Shown piece by piece: positions 9,201 to 20,014 of a stretch of 64,000 nucleotides of DNA. The stretch covers positions 496,001 through 560,000 of the forward strand of contig CAVTTJ010000009.1 in the NCBI GenBank assembly GCA_963737575.1, written 5' to 3'. Position 1 is the stretch's first letter. Each line of letters opens with the position of its first letter. The notes beneath the pieces were generated by a model that was given only the letters and a program-made list of their open reading frames with translations, ran no database searches and had not been told where the DNA came from. The translations under genes were made by a program, and so were the position numbers. The stretch comes from VRUE01 sp963737575. GTDB taxonomy: Bacteria > Actinomycetota > Thermoleophilia > Solirubrobacterales > 70-9.

Positions 9201-12184
9201 CTATCCCGGGGGCCTGCTGTGCGGGGCCGCCCGCTTGGCCCTGCGATTCCCACAGGCAGTTGTCATGCGCAGGTTCTGCTTCGTCGTCTTCCCGTTCTGG
9301 GCGGTCATTTCGACGGTCGAGACCACGGGGGCGGCGCAGAGGCTGCGGGTATTGGTGAAGTAACCCTTCTTGCCACCGAAGAGGCTGAGGTGGAAGTGCC
9401 CGATCGGTACATCGGGAACGACCGGAACGGTCGTTTTCAGGCGGCCTCCTTGGACCGAGGACGAGATCGCTTCCGGCATGACGGTGACCTGGCCGCCGAG
9501 GATGAAGACGACATGCGGCAGTTTGCCGTAGCCCGAGACGGCGTAGGCCAGTCCGGTGAGCGGTTGGTCGAGCAGCGGGGTCCTGGTCGAAGCCGTGCCG
9601 ATCGGCTGCCGACCCGCGCAGTGTTCTCTTTCGAGCTGGATTCTCGAGCAGATGTTCCCGAGATGACCCTGGTCGATCTCGTAGGCCTTTGGCAGGGTGA
9701 CCGAGACCGTCTTGATGTTCGCGTCGCCCGGGCGCGTGGTGAGGTCGAATTGCAGGGCCGGGTTCTGGCTGCGGGCCGTCGCTTTGCGACCGAGCTGTCG
9801 CATCGCTCATCCTCGGCTTGAAGGGAAGCGCAAAGCAGTTGACGGCGTTGAACGGCGAGGAGAAGGCGGCGCCGGTTCCCTGATCCCCGATTCCCTGCGA
9901 TGCGACTGAGAACGGTGAGCAGTTGGTCGGGTTGATCATGAAGTTCGGCCTATCGATACTGACCTGGATCGACCGCATCCTGATCGGAACCCCGCCGATG
10001 ACCGAGGGCACGACTTCGGAATCGGCGATCACATGGGCGTCCTGCTGGTCGACGCGGATTCCGACCCGCACCACCACCGTTCCGTAGTCATAGGGGCCGG
10101 CAAGCGCAGGTGTGATCGCGACCAGCGACAGCGGCGCCCCTTTGAATGGGCCCGCGAGGTAAATCGACGCCGACGGCGTGGAACGGATGGCTCCCGGGTC
10201 CGGCGGCGACGTTCGTCGTGCCGATCTGCGAGCCGGCGGGACAACTGGGCGCGGCCTGCTCGGCCCGGCCCGGCCGGTTAGCCGCCGCGGTGATCGCCAC
10301 CTCCGAGCAGTAAGCGAGGCCGCGCAGGTTCGCGGTCAGGCCGGGTGGCATCGTGAAGTTGAGCTTGCCCAGGAACTGGTCGCCGTCTTCGCGATCGAGC
10401 TTCAGCGTGAAGCCGCTGTAGGCGCCGGCGACCGGATTCGAGGTGCCGGCAACGAGGTTCGGGTGGAAGGGTCTGACCTGCCCCGGGCAGGTCGAGCCGT
10501 GCGGCCCCGTTTCGAGGCTGAACACCTGGGTCGATTCCTGTTCGGCGAGAGACGTGTTCCAGGGATAGAAGACGCCCTTGGTCGAGTAGATGCCGCATCT
10601 CGTCGGAGTCGCCATCAGGCCCCGGTCGGACGAGAAGAGGTGCAGCTGGAAGTCGTCGAACGGGACCTGCGGGAGACCTTCGAAATAGGCGGTCAGCTGG
10701 CCGGTCACGGGGTCGGGTTTGACGGAGCCGACGAGCTTTGCATGTATCCCGAAGCCGGTGGCGATCTCGAACAGGCGGTACTGGTCCCCCGGCTTCGGTT
10801 CACCGATGTAGACCGCGCCTTCGAGGCGGCCGTTGAGCGCCTGGGAGCCGATCGAGAAGGTGCCGATCTTCGCCTGGTCGGGGCAGTGGGCTGGCCCCTC
10901 GGAGTCGAAATTCGCCTGCGCGTCGGTGCACATCGTCTGGCCGTCGGCGGCATCGGGGTTGATCGTGAAGCCTTCCGGCAGCGTGACGACGGCTTTCCTC
11001 AGCTCCGAGGGAGACGCCGCGAAGCCGAGGAATTGGGGGGCGCTCAGATCGATGTTGAGACCCGACGGCGCGTCCGTTTCGGCAGTGGTCGGGCTCGAGT
11101 AGAGCACCGGAGTGAACACCTCGAGGTCACATGCGGTCGTTTCCGGGTATTCGGATTCGGAGCGCGAGAGGTGTCCCGGGTCCTGGTAGGTTTCGACCTC
11201 GAGCACGGTCCTCAGTGCTTTTCCGGTGCAGTTCGTCGGATTGTCGGTGAGCGGGTGCGGGGGGATGCTCGAGGGGATCGGTGTCCCGAGGCAGCCGGTG
11301 CTCGCCAGGCCCGGGCAATTGGACGGCGCCCCTGGCGCCCCTTCCGGGAAGCGGTCGGAGTCGTGAGTGGAGAGCGCCGGGAAGCCCCAGATGCTGAAGC
11401 GGGCGCCCGCCAACGGTGTCAGCTGGGTGATGTTGGACACCGTGAACGTGAGCCCGTAGTCGGACTCGGTGCGAACGGTCACAGGGATGTCGATCGGGAT
11501 GTTCAGGGTCGGCACGATGAAGGCCAGGAGCCCGGTCAGTTCGCCGACCGGTTCGAGGACGAAGATCGGAGCCGTCCCGAGAAGGAAGTTGGGGTCACCT
11601 TCGTAGCTGGCATAGACCGTGATCAGGCCGACCTGCGAGTTCGACGGACAGCGATCGAGGGCGAACGACGAAGGGGTGCACTCGGTGACCGCATTCGGGT
11701 TCCCGAAGATTCCTTCCGGGGCCTGGAAGGTCACGTTTCTCGCGACTTCCGGCTCCGCCGGGATCGGCGAGCGTGAAGGAGGCGGAGAGGTCGGGGTGGC
11801 CGCCCGCGTGCTGGCTGGAGATCATCACGTGTTTGGCGGTCGCCAGCGGCCCTGAGATCGTTCCCCAGACCGTGATGTAGTCGCCGATCGTGATATCGCT
11901 CAGCCTCGGGATGCGCACCGCCCGATTGATGTAGGTCGTCGACGAGGAGGCTTCGACGGTGTCGATTTCACCTTCCGGCGTTTCGATTTCGAAGCTTTCG
12001 TTGCTCGGCGGGCCCAGGGCGTAGCCGGTCGCGACGACTTCCCCAAGCCCTTCGGGAAGCGGCAGGGTGCTGGTTTCGAGCGCATTCGTTTTGAATGATT
12101 CGATCGCCTGGGTCGCGTGTGCCGGCACGGCGAGAGCGGCGACGGCGAGAAGGCTCGCGGACGATCGAGATGGCGAAGCTTCAT
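9201..12184 (-). pseudogene. Large secreted repeat protein (paralogue C), frameshifted
   Basis: About 990 residues if repaired. The ATG at 12184 overlaps the TGA of the upstream gene (ATGA), which supports the start. The signal peptide (SLLAVAALAVPAHATQAIES) sits in a shifted frame just after it. Further frame changes fall near 11750, 10165 and 9805. N-terminal residues about 60-110 (SDITIGDYITVWGTISGPLA) form a domain not found in paralogues A and E. The rest follows their repeat plan: VTFQAPEGIFGNPNAVTECT, VVTLPEGFTINPDAADGQTM, EGAVYIGEPKPGDQY, TPTRCGIY, PSCPAGSQIGTTNV, IRMRSIQVSIDRPNFMINPT, and a last copy with VSVTLPKAYEID and SLFGGKKGYFTNTRSLC. Beta-rich, secreted, function unknown. The protein-level conservation of the pieces shows that the gene was functional until recently, or that the indels are sequence errors. 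Confidence 0.68.
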
Positions 12185-15100
12185 GAACGGTCTAGCCATG
12201 GCGCCGAGCTCCGCGGTGACGTTTGCGTCCGGTGATTGTGCGCGTGGCGCTTGCGAACGCATTTGCCATGCTTCCGGACTGAGCCCTTCTTGCACGCGCC
12301 GGCGGGCTGGTTCCCGCCGGGGTGGTCGCGACGCTCTTGATGTTGGGCGGCGGCGGTTGCGACGTGCCGGGTCCGTGGCACTCGTCCGACGCCCGGCATT
12401 GAGGATCGGGGAACACGAACGGGAAGCCCCCGAGTGAGCGTGCGTCATAGAGTTTCACCGTGTTTCCGTTTTCGTCCTGTTCGACCAGTTTGTCGCGAGT
12501 GAAGAAGTAGGCGTCGGTGCCGTCGGAGCTGATCCCGAAGAGCCGTGCGGCGAATGGGCTGCTGCCACTGGAGATGAGCTCGACGCAGCCAATGCTTGTA
12601 TTCGCAGCGTGGAGCGCCGTTGCCGAAGTCATAGCCCGGCGGCTGCCACTCATAGGCGTCTTCCTTTTCGTTCAGGTCACGATCGACAAGGCCCTCGGTC
12701 GAGTTGAAGAAGAGGCGCCCGTCGTTGGAGAGGCCGAGCCCGTTGGGAGGCAGGGACGCTTCGCCGGTGGCCTGCTGCCCAGTCGAACTGCACGAGGCGC
12801 ATTCGACGCCGTTGCTCGAGTCGTAGCGATAGACCTCGCGATGGATGGCGCCGGAGTCGTAGCCGGTCAGAGGAAGCGTCGAGATGAACGCCGCGTCGTC
12901 ACCGGACGGGTCGACCTGGATGTCGGCGGTCTGCCGATCGCCGGGCGTGCTGACGCTGTCGATGACCAGCGGGTTGTCAGTCTGGGGGTCGGACGGCCTC
13001 CTCGCCGGGCCCAGCGTCACCGCGTTGCCCGCACCGGGGTTCGACATGTCGACCGTGCCGGAGTCGGCGGCGAGGCTTGTCGAGCGCGGCGGTGTGAGGC
13101 TGCCGATGCCGCTTGCGGAGCCGACCTGATTGCCCGACGGATCGAACTCGGAGACCTGCGTCCCTTCGTCGACGTAGACGTGTTCGTCGCTGACGTCGAG
13201 GGCGACGCCGTATGAGGGATGGGCGTCGAGCTGTTTGATGTGGTTCGCTTCGCCGAAGAGGGCTATTTCGGGGTGGTAGACCTCGGTCGTCCCCTTGCGT
13301 TCGGCCTGGCCCCCACCGTTGACGACGTAGGCAGTGCCGGCCGAGTCGACGGCGATTCCCTCCGGTTCGGGGGAGTTTTCGCTCACGTTGTCGATGCCGA
13401 TGATTTCGCCTGTCGGCGAATTGATGATGATGTAGCCGAGATAGGAGGCGGTGTAGACGTTGCCGGTTGCCGGATCGACCGAGACGCCGAGCGGGAAGAA
13501 AGATTCGATCGTCGCGAGGTGTTCGCCCGACGACGAGTATTTCTCGATGTTGAACTGGCCCCCTTCCGAGTCGATTTCCGGCACGTAGATGTCTCGGTAG
13601 GAGGGGCTCGAGGGATCGTTGTCAACGGCGATCTGGGTCGGCCAGTCAAAGAACCCGAGCATCCCCGAGACGCCGATCTTGCCGTTTTTCCCGAAGCTCA
13701 AATCGGGGATGCCGGAGGCGTTGAATTTGTAGATGTTCCCCTGGCCGATCTGGGTGCCGGCGTCGAGGACGTAGATCGCGCCCGTGGAGTGATCGATTGC
13801 AACTCCGGTCGGGTTCGCAGAATGTGCCGAAACCCGCGCACAAAGGGGTGGTTCACGAGCGGTAGCGGTGCGTTCGAGCTCGACTCGAGCGTGGCGACGA
13901 ACCGCGGCGTTGAGCCCGGGTCCGCCACGTAGAGGTTGGGGGCATTCTGGACGCCGTTCCCAGAGCCGTCGAGCTTCTCCGGTGAGAGGAAGAAGATGGT
14001 GCCGGTGCCGGATGCAACGCCACCACCGCCACCGCCGGCCGCGACGACGCTGCAGTTTTCTTCGTCGGCGGTCGTGTTCCAGATTTCATTGATCGTGTTC
14101 CCCGAGGGTTCGCACGAGTCGGTGTTTCCGGTGCCTTCGGTGCCAACGGAGACAAGGCGGAGGGTGACCGTCCCCTGAGGGCTGACGTCAGCCGCGTAGA
14201 TGTCCGCGCTGTTGTCCGAGTCGGCCGGAAGCAGCTGATCCGAGGTTGTGAAAAAGACTGTGGATCCGTCGTTCGTCATGCCGTCGTAGAGGGCGCCGGT
14301 GCTGGTTCCCGGGGTGAGGTCGATCGTGTGGTCCGCATCTCCGATGTTCATGTAGAGATGCCAGAACTTGTCGTTCTCCCGATTCGGAGACGAGGTTGCC
14401 GATCACGATCCGGGAGCCGTCGGCGGAGATGTCGAGCTCGCCGACGCCTGGGCCGGTCATCGTTTCGCCGCCCGGCGTCTTTGAGACGACCTGGGTCACC
14501 TTCGTCGAGAGGTTGCGATCGTAGATCGATACCTCGCCTTCGTTGCCGTCAGGCTCGAGGCGAGATGTGGACCCGAAGACGAAGTGGGTTCCGTCGGCGG
14601 AGAGGTGCTTGCCGACGAAGCCGGCGGGTTCGGCGCCCGGATCCGAGATCGAGCCTGCCATCCCCTGTTCGAGCCGGCCGGTCGGTAGGTGGATCGGGTT
14701 CCGCCTGCTGCCGTCTTCGAAACACGGCGAGCAGATTTCCGGGCCGCCGAAAGCGAGGGTGTCGAGACTGGCGTCGGCGTCGAGGACCGAGGAGCTGAAG
14801 GGTTTCGTCGAGGGCGTCCCGTTCGCCGGGATTCCGACGTATTCGGTCGTCCAACCATTCGGCCCGCGCGTCGTCACGTACGGGTCCACCCCACGATTCG
14901 TCGGGATTCCTACGCCGGGTATGCCGCCGTCATGGACGCCGTACAGCACCCGGGGTTCGCCCGACCCGCTCTGCGCGTCGGGGTAGTTGGCGAACGGCTT
15001 CTGCCCCGCTACCAGGCTCGACTCCACGTCGTAGCCCCCCGAGTTGGCAGCCGAGACGAGCTCGTAGGCGCGGCAGTCGCTGAGCAGCGAGGTCCCCGTC

Positions 15101-17189
15101 TGCTGGCGGACATGCGCATTCGGGCACTGCATCGTTGACTTCCCGCTGGAATGGGAAGGTGATGAAGGTGTTGTCGAAGTCGGCTACACCTTGCCCGGCC
15201 AGATTCGTTCCGATCGCCCGGAAGTGGTACAGGGTGCCTGCTTCCAGCCCGGTGATGACGGCGCTCGCGGCCTGGAGGTCCTTGCTCATCCCGATTCCGA
15301 CGTTCGGCGAGAGCTCACCGCCGCGCCGGCGAATCCCGGGTGCCCCGCCGTGAGATTCGCCTGGTATTCGGCATCGGATGAGGTATTCGAAGCTCAGCTG
15401 CGTGTCGCCGCCGTTCGGATTGATTTCACCGTGGAGGCGAGCCCGGTCCGCGTGCACTTCGGTGGCCGAGTCCCCGACCACCGTCGGGATGCCGGGAAGC
15501 GTGGTGAAGACCCGATCGCCACCGACGCTCGTGTTGCTGGCCCCGGGGCCGTTCTTCGCGACGACGCGGTAGTGGTAGGTGCTGAACGGCGCCAGCCCGC
15601 TCAGGTGTGAGGACAGTCCTTCCTGGGTCCCATCGGCGGGTGAGGTCATCGAGTCCGGCGTCTGCTGCCCATACGCGGCGGTCTCTCCCCATTCGAAGTA
15701 GTAGTGGGTCTGTTCCCCGTTGCCGACGAACGAGGCATTGAGCTCGGCCGCGTCTTCGGCCAGTTCGGTCGCGGGTTCGGTGGTCAGGCCAAGCGCGTCG
15801 CTCGGAGTGTAGGTCTGGTCTTCGCCGTACTTGACCCCGTTTGCGTCGAGGGCGACCACCCGGTAGTGGTAGGTGGTGCCGGTGGTGAGGGCCGAGAGGG
15901 CGGCGCTCACATCGGTGGTTGCGCTGAAGTGGGTGGCGGGCTGACAGGGCAGTTCGCCGCCGCTGTATCCGTTTGTCGTCCCATATTCGAAGCGGCAGCC
16001 GGTGACTTCGCCGCCGCCGTTCGGGTCGATCGTCGCACCGAGCGTGCCGGCCGTCGTCGTCGGGTTCGACACGGGGTGATAGGTGACGGTGGGTACGGGT
16101 GCCGTCGGGCCGAAGATATGGATCTTTCCCGGATGCCGGCACGTAGGCGTAGCCATCGTTGTTGACAGCCGCGCCCGCTTCGGGCTGAAACGATTCGCCG
16201 ACTTCCCGTTTCAGCGTCCCCAGATAGTTTCCGGATGAGTCGTATTCCCGCACCCCTCCGGTTTCGGTTTCGGGGTCGTAGTTGTATTCCGAGATCAGGA
16301 CGTTCCCGTTCGTCGGATCGATTCCGACGCCGCCGGAGCCGGGGTAGCCCTGCTGCGCCCTGGGCGCCGGGAAAGAGCGTAGGTAGAGTCCCGCTCGATT
16401 CGAACTCGTCGATCTCGTGTTTTCCGTCGTCGGTGACGTAGATATTGCCCTTGTTGTCGACCGTTACGTAGGACACCTGCGAGAACTGACCCGACGGGGT
16501 TCCCTCCAATTTGCTGCCTTCGATGTAGCTCGCGGTCGCAGGGAAATCCACCCGTCGCTGGCTTGCGTCGAACGCCTCGATGTCATCCTCGGGATTCGTC
16601 AGCGAGAGGTAGACGCGGCCCTTCGAGAACGTGTCCGAGTTGTCGATCCCGATATGGAGGTCGGGCAGGCAGTTGAAGCAGGTGTTCGCCCCATTGATCT
16701 TTGTCCAGCTATGGGTGTAGCAGTAGGTTTCGCCCCGGATCGCAAGTTCTTTGCACGTCGTTGCTGCGCTGTGGGGAGCGAAGATGTAGACCTGCCGGCC
16801 GTTCGACTGGGAGACGAAGAGTTCGTCCGTCGCCTGGTCGACAGCGCCGGTCAGGTCGAGGATGTAGAAGCTGAACGAGGAGAACGTGTTCGGAGTGGAG
16901 AGCGGGGTCTGGGAGGGATAGGCGTTGAATTTGTAGAGGCCGTTCGGGCCCGGTCCCGGTTTGGAGGATCCACCGTTGGTGGTCACCCACACGTTCTGGT
17001 GGGCATCGAGCGAGACGCTGGACGGGGTGCTGAATGGCGACATGGCCGAGTCGAAGGTACGGCTCGCGAAAGCTGAGCTCGCGGTGAGCGCGAGGGCGCA
17101 GAGCGCGCCGCAGAGTGAGACGGCGCCGAGCGTCAGATCCGCCTCCAGGCGCGTCCGCGCAAGGTCCGTGTCTCCATCTTCGTCGTCAT
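12181..17189 (-). pseudogene. Giant secreted NHL / FN3 / propeller protein D, frameshifted
   Basis: Would encode about 1660 residues. An ATG at 17189 with AAGGGGGG upstream starts 3 bases after the stop of paralogue E; a shift near 17140 is then needed to reach the export segment (LGAVSLCGALCALALTASSAF). Domains in order: an NHL/beta-propeller part (VSLDAHQNVWVTTNGG, VTVDNKGNIYVTDDG); two or three fibronectin-III-like domains (TTAGTLGATIDPNGGGEVTG, TTGTTYHYRVVALDANG); the linker CPNAHVRQQTGTSLLSDCRA then YELVS; a TolB/WD40-like propeller (HLSADGTHFVFGS, DISADGSRIVIGN); a second NHL set (PTGVAIDHSTGAIYVLDAG); and a basic tail ACKKGSVRKHGKCVRKRHAH. Frame changes lie near 16365, 16130, 15125, 14378, 13830, 12600 and 12295. 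The ATGA overlap with the next gene confirms the 12181 stop as the native end. Likely a cell-envelope or matrix protein; no enzymatic motif seen. Confidence 0.68.
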
Positions 17190-17192
17190 CGC

Positions 17193-19994
17193 CTAGCGCC
17201 CCCCTTCGCCCGTTTTGCGTGGCGCTTGTGAGCCGCGCCCTTGCTGCAGGGCGATCCGGATCGCGGTGTGCGCGGCGATGTCCTTGCCGTTCTGGCCCGC
17301 CATCTTCACTGCCGCGTACCGTGAGGCGGCGCAGAGGTTTTCGTCGTTTTCCATCAGGCCCTTGTTGCCGCCCATGAGGTGGAGTGAGAATTCGGTCACC
17401 GGCGCATCGGGGACGGTCTGGAAGGTGGTGCGAATCCGTTCGTGGACGGTGTCGATCTTGCCGTCGAGGACGATGTCGATCTGGCCGTTCAGGGCCGCGA
17501 CGATGTCAGGCAGACCGCTCTTGTTTTCCGGGGCGGAGCGCAGGTAGACGGGGCCTTCGAGCGGCTTTTCGAGCAGCGGGGTCCTGGCCTTTGCGGAGCC
17601 GATGATCGACCCCGGCGGGCATGCGTTCGCCGCGAACTGGACCCGCGTGCAGGGGCTCTGGATGTGGGCGTTGTCGATCAGCTCCGAGTGCGGGAAGCGT
17701 TACCGCGGTGCGGGCGATGTTGGATTCACCCGGCTGGGCGGTCAGGGTCGCGGTGAGCGATGGGTTTTGGGTCCGCTTCGTTCCACCGGAGAACCTGAAG
17801 GCCAGCCTCGGACCGAACGGAAGAGTCCCGCAGTTGGCGACCTGGAACTTCTGCGCCAGGCCGGCCCCTGACCCTTCGGCCCCGAAGATCTGCGCGGTGG
17901 TGGACAGCGCGGAGCAGTTGGTCGGGTTGAGCGTAAACCCGCTCCGGTCGAGGTTGACCCTCAGCGAGCGCAGCCGGATCGGGATCCCCTGGATGATCTG
18001 CGGCAGCGGATCGGAGACGGCCGTGATGTGTGCGTCGGTGGGGTCGACGTGGAGGGCCGTCCTGACGACCACGTTGCCGAGGTCGTAGGGGCCGGAGACG
18101 GCCGGAACGATCGCCACCAGGCTGAGCTGCGCTCCCCTGTAGGGCCCGGCGAGATAGACCCGGCCGGGAACATAGAGCGGATGGGTCCCCGCGCCGACTC
18201 CCGCCATGGCGGTGCCGATCTGCGACGAGCCGGGGCAGCTCGGGTCTTCATCTCTGCCTGGCCGGAGTAGTCGGTGTTCGCCGCGTGGGCAATCTGAGCG
18301 TCCGAGCAGTACGCGACGCCCGCGAGCGTGGCAGAGAGGCCGGCGGGCGTCTGGACGTTCAGCGCCGCGACGAGTCTGGTCCCCGTCGGGACGGGTCACT
18401 TCCAGCGAGAACGGCGCGTGCGGCCCGGGCGTGTGGTTCGACGACCCGGCCTGGAATCCCGGTTTGAACGGGCGGGGGCCGGAGGGACAGGGCGACCCGA
18501 AGGGCCCGCTGGTGAGGGTGAAGAATTGGCTGGAGGTTCGGGGAGCGAGGGCGGAGTCCCACGGAGTGAAGGTGCTGGTCACCGGGTAGGTGCCACAGCG
18601 GGTGGGCGTTGCCAGCAGCCCGCGTTCGGAGCCGAAGATGTGCAGGTTGAAGGCTGTGAGGGGGCTCTGCGGCAGTTCGTTGAAGGTGAGCGTGAGCTGG
18701 CCGGTCTGCGGGTCCGGCGTGGCAGTCCCGGCGAGCTTGATGTGGGTGGCGAAGCCGTTGGCGACCAGGAAGACGCGGTAACGATTGCCGGGCAGCGGTT
18801 CCCCGAGGTAGACGAAGCCGGGCAGCGGGGCGGGCAGGGCGGAGCTGTCGATTTCGAGGCTGCCGACCTTGGAGAACTCGGGGCATTCGGCTTCGCGTTC
18901 GGTGCCGAAGTGGGCGTCGGCATCCGAGCAGGCTGTCTTGCCATCGGCTGCGTTGGGATTGATCGAGAAGCCCTCGGGGAGGGTCACGGAGTCGCGCCGC
19001 GGAGCTCGGTCGGCGACGGAATCGTCGGGCTCAGGTCCTGGGGCACTTCGAGATTCACCTCGATGCCCGAAGCCGAGTCGGCCTCGGCCGTGGTCGGCTG
19101 CGCGTAGAGGCTCGGGTTGAAGGCGAGCTGGTCGCAGCCGATCATCTTCGGCCAGGAGTCTTCGGCGGTGGTCACGCCGCCGTCATAGGAAACGACTTCC
19201 AGCCGCGAGGAGTGGGCCGAGTCGCAGTTCGTCGGATCCTGGAGGAATGGGGTCAGCGGGCTGTGCGACGGTTCCGGCGGGAGTTTCTGACCGCACGGTT
19301 TGTAGATCGTGCTGGGGTCGAAGATGCTGCTTTCGGCGCCGAACGCGTCGCAGAGATTGTCGGTGTAGGCGGTTTCGCCTTTGCCCTGCGGGTTTTCTTC
19401 GGGGTTGAGGCGCAGCGGGTCGTGGATCGGGTCGGCGGGCACCCCCCAGATGTCCTGCTGGAAGCTCTGCAGCGGGAAGAGACCGTGGTAGATCGAGGTG
19501 GCGGCCGCGTCGAGCCCGTAGTCGCTGCCGGTACGGGACGAGAGGACCGTGAACTGAGGCACGCCGAAGAGGAAGATCTTGAACCCCAGGAGCCCGGCGT
19601 CATCGGGCGGCGGAATCAGGTTGTAGACGGCCGAGTTGAACGGCGATGCCGTTGGTGGCGATGATGTTGACGATCCCGACCTGCGAATCGAACGGGCATT
19701 GGTTGGCCGAGAACTCGGCGATCGAGCACTGCGGGGTCGCGTGGGGGTTGCCGATGAACCCGGCGGGAAGTGGACGATGGCGTCTTTGACGTCCTCGCAG
19801 TTGCAGGCGCTCTGGCTGTGCTGGAGCACCCGGTTTTCGACTTCGAAGTAGATCTCGACATCAGGGTGTCCTCCCGCCGCACGTTGCTGGGGGTCGACGC
19901 GAAGACCGAGATCGGGGTGTCGGCCTGCGCGCCGGCTGCGAACAGGACGAGGGTCGCCGCGCAGGAGCAGCGCCGGCATGGCCAGCCGGAGCAC
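17193..19994 (-). pseudogene. Large secreted repeat protein (paralogue E), frameshifted
   Basis: Paralogue of the genes at 5169 and 9201, with the same domain order as A. A GTG at 19994 or ATG at 19979 (MPALLLR) begins a signal peptide that needs a shift near 19958 to continue as AATLVLFAAGAQADTPISVF. Other shifts fall near 19880, 19757 (CCCC in copy A is CCC here), 19650, 18993 (two extra bases relative to A), 18385/18255 (a compensating pair) and 17695. Diagnostic pieces: IYFEVENRVLQHSQSACNC, VTLPEGFSINPNAADGKTAC, GFVYLGEPLPGNRYRVFLVA, TPTRCGTYPV, VYLAGPYRGAQLSLVAIVPA and HLMGGNKGLMENDENLC near the end. The stop TAG at 17193-17195 is 3 bases before the start of the next gene. Secreted, beta-rich, function unknown. 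Confidence 0.68.
18994..19859. repeat. Direct repeat copy 2 (about 98% identical to 6931-7797)
   Basis: Second copy of the 867-bp block, inside paralogue E. Its left edge coincides with a two-base insertion (gagtcgcgcc against gaggcgcc in copy 1) that also breaks the reading frame. Its right edge is at 19859, after which the copies diverge (gacatcaggg against gacgtcgggg). Confidence 0.9.
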
Positions 19995-20014
19995 GGTCTC
20001 AGAACGGGCCGGTT

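Noticed and set aside
10178..11776. 532-codon plus-strand frame opposite paralogue C
   Set aside because: Composition is that of a shadow frame (Arg/Gly/Glu without strand or helix pattern), while the minus strand encodes recognisable repeats.
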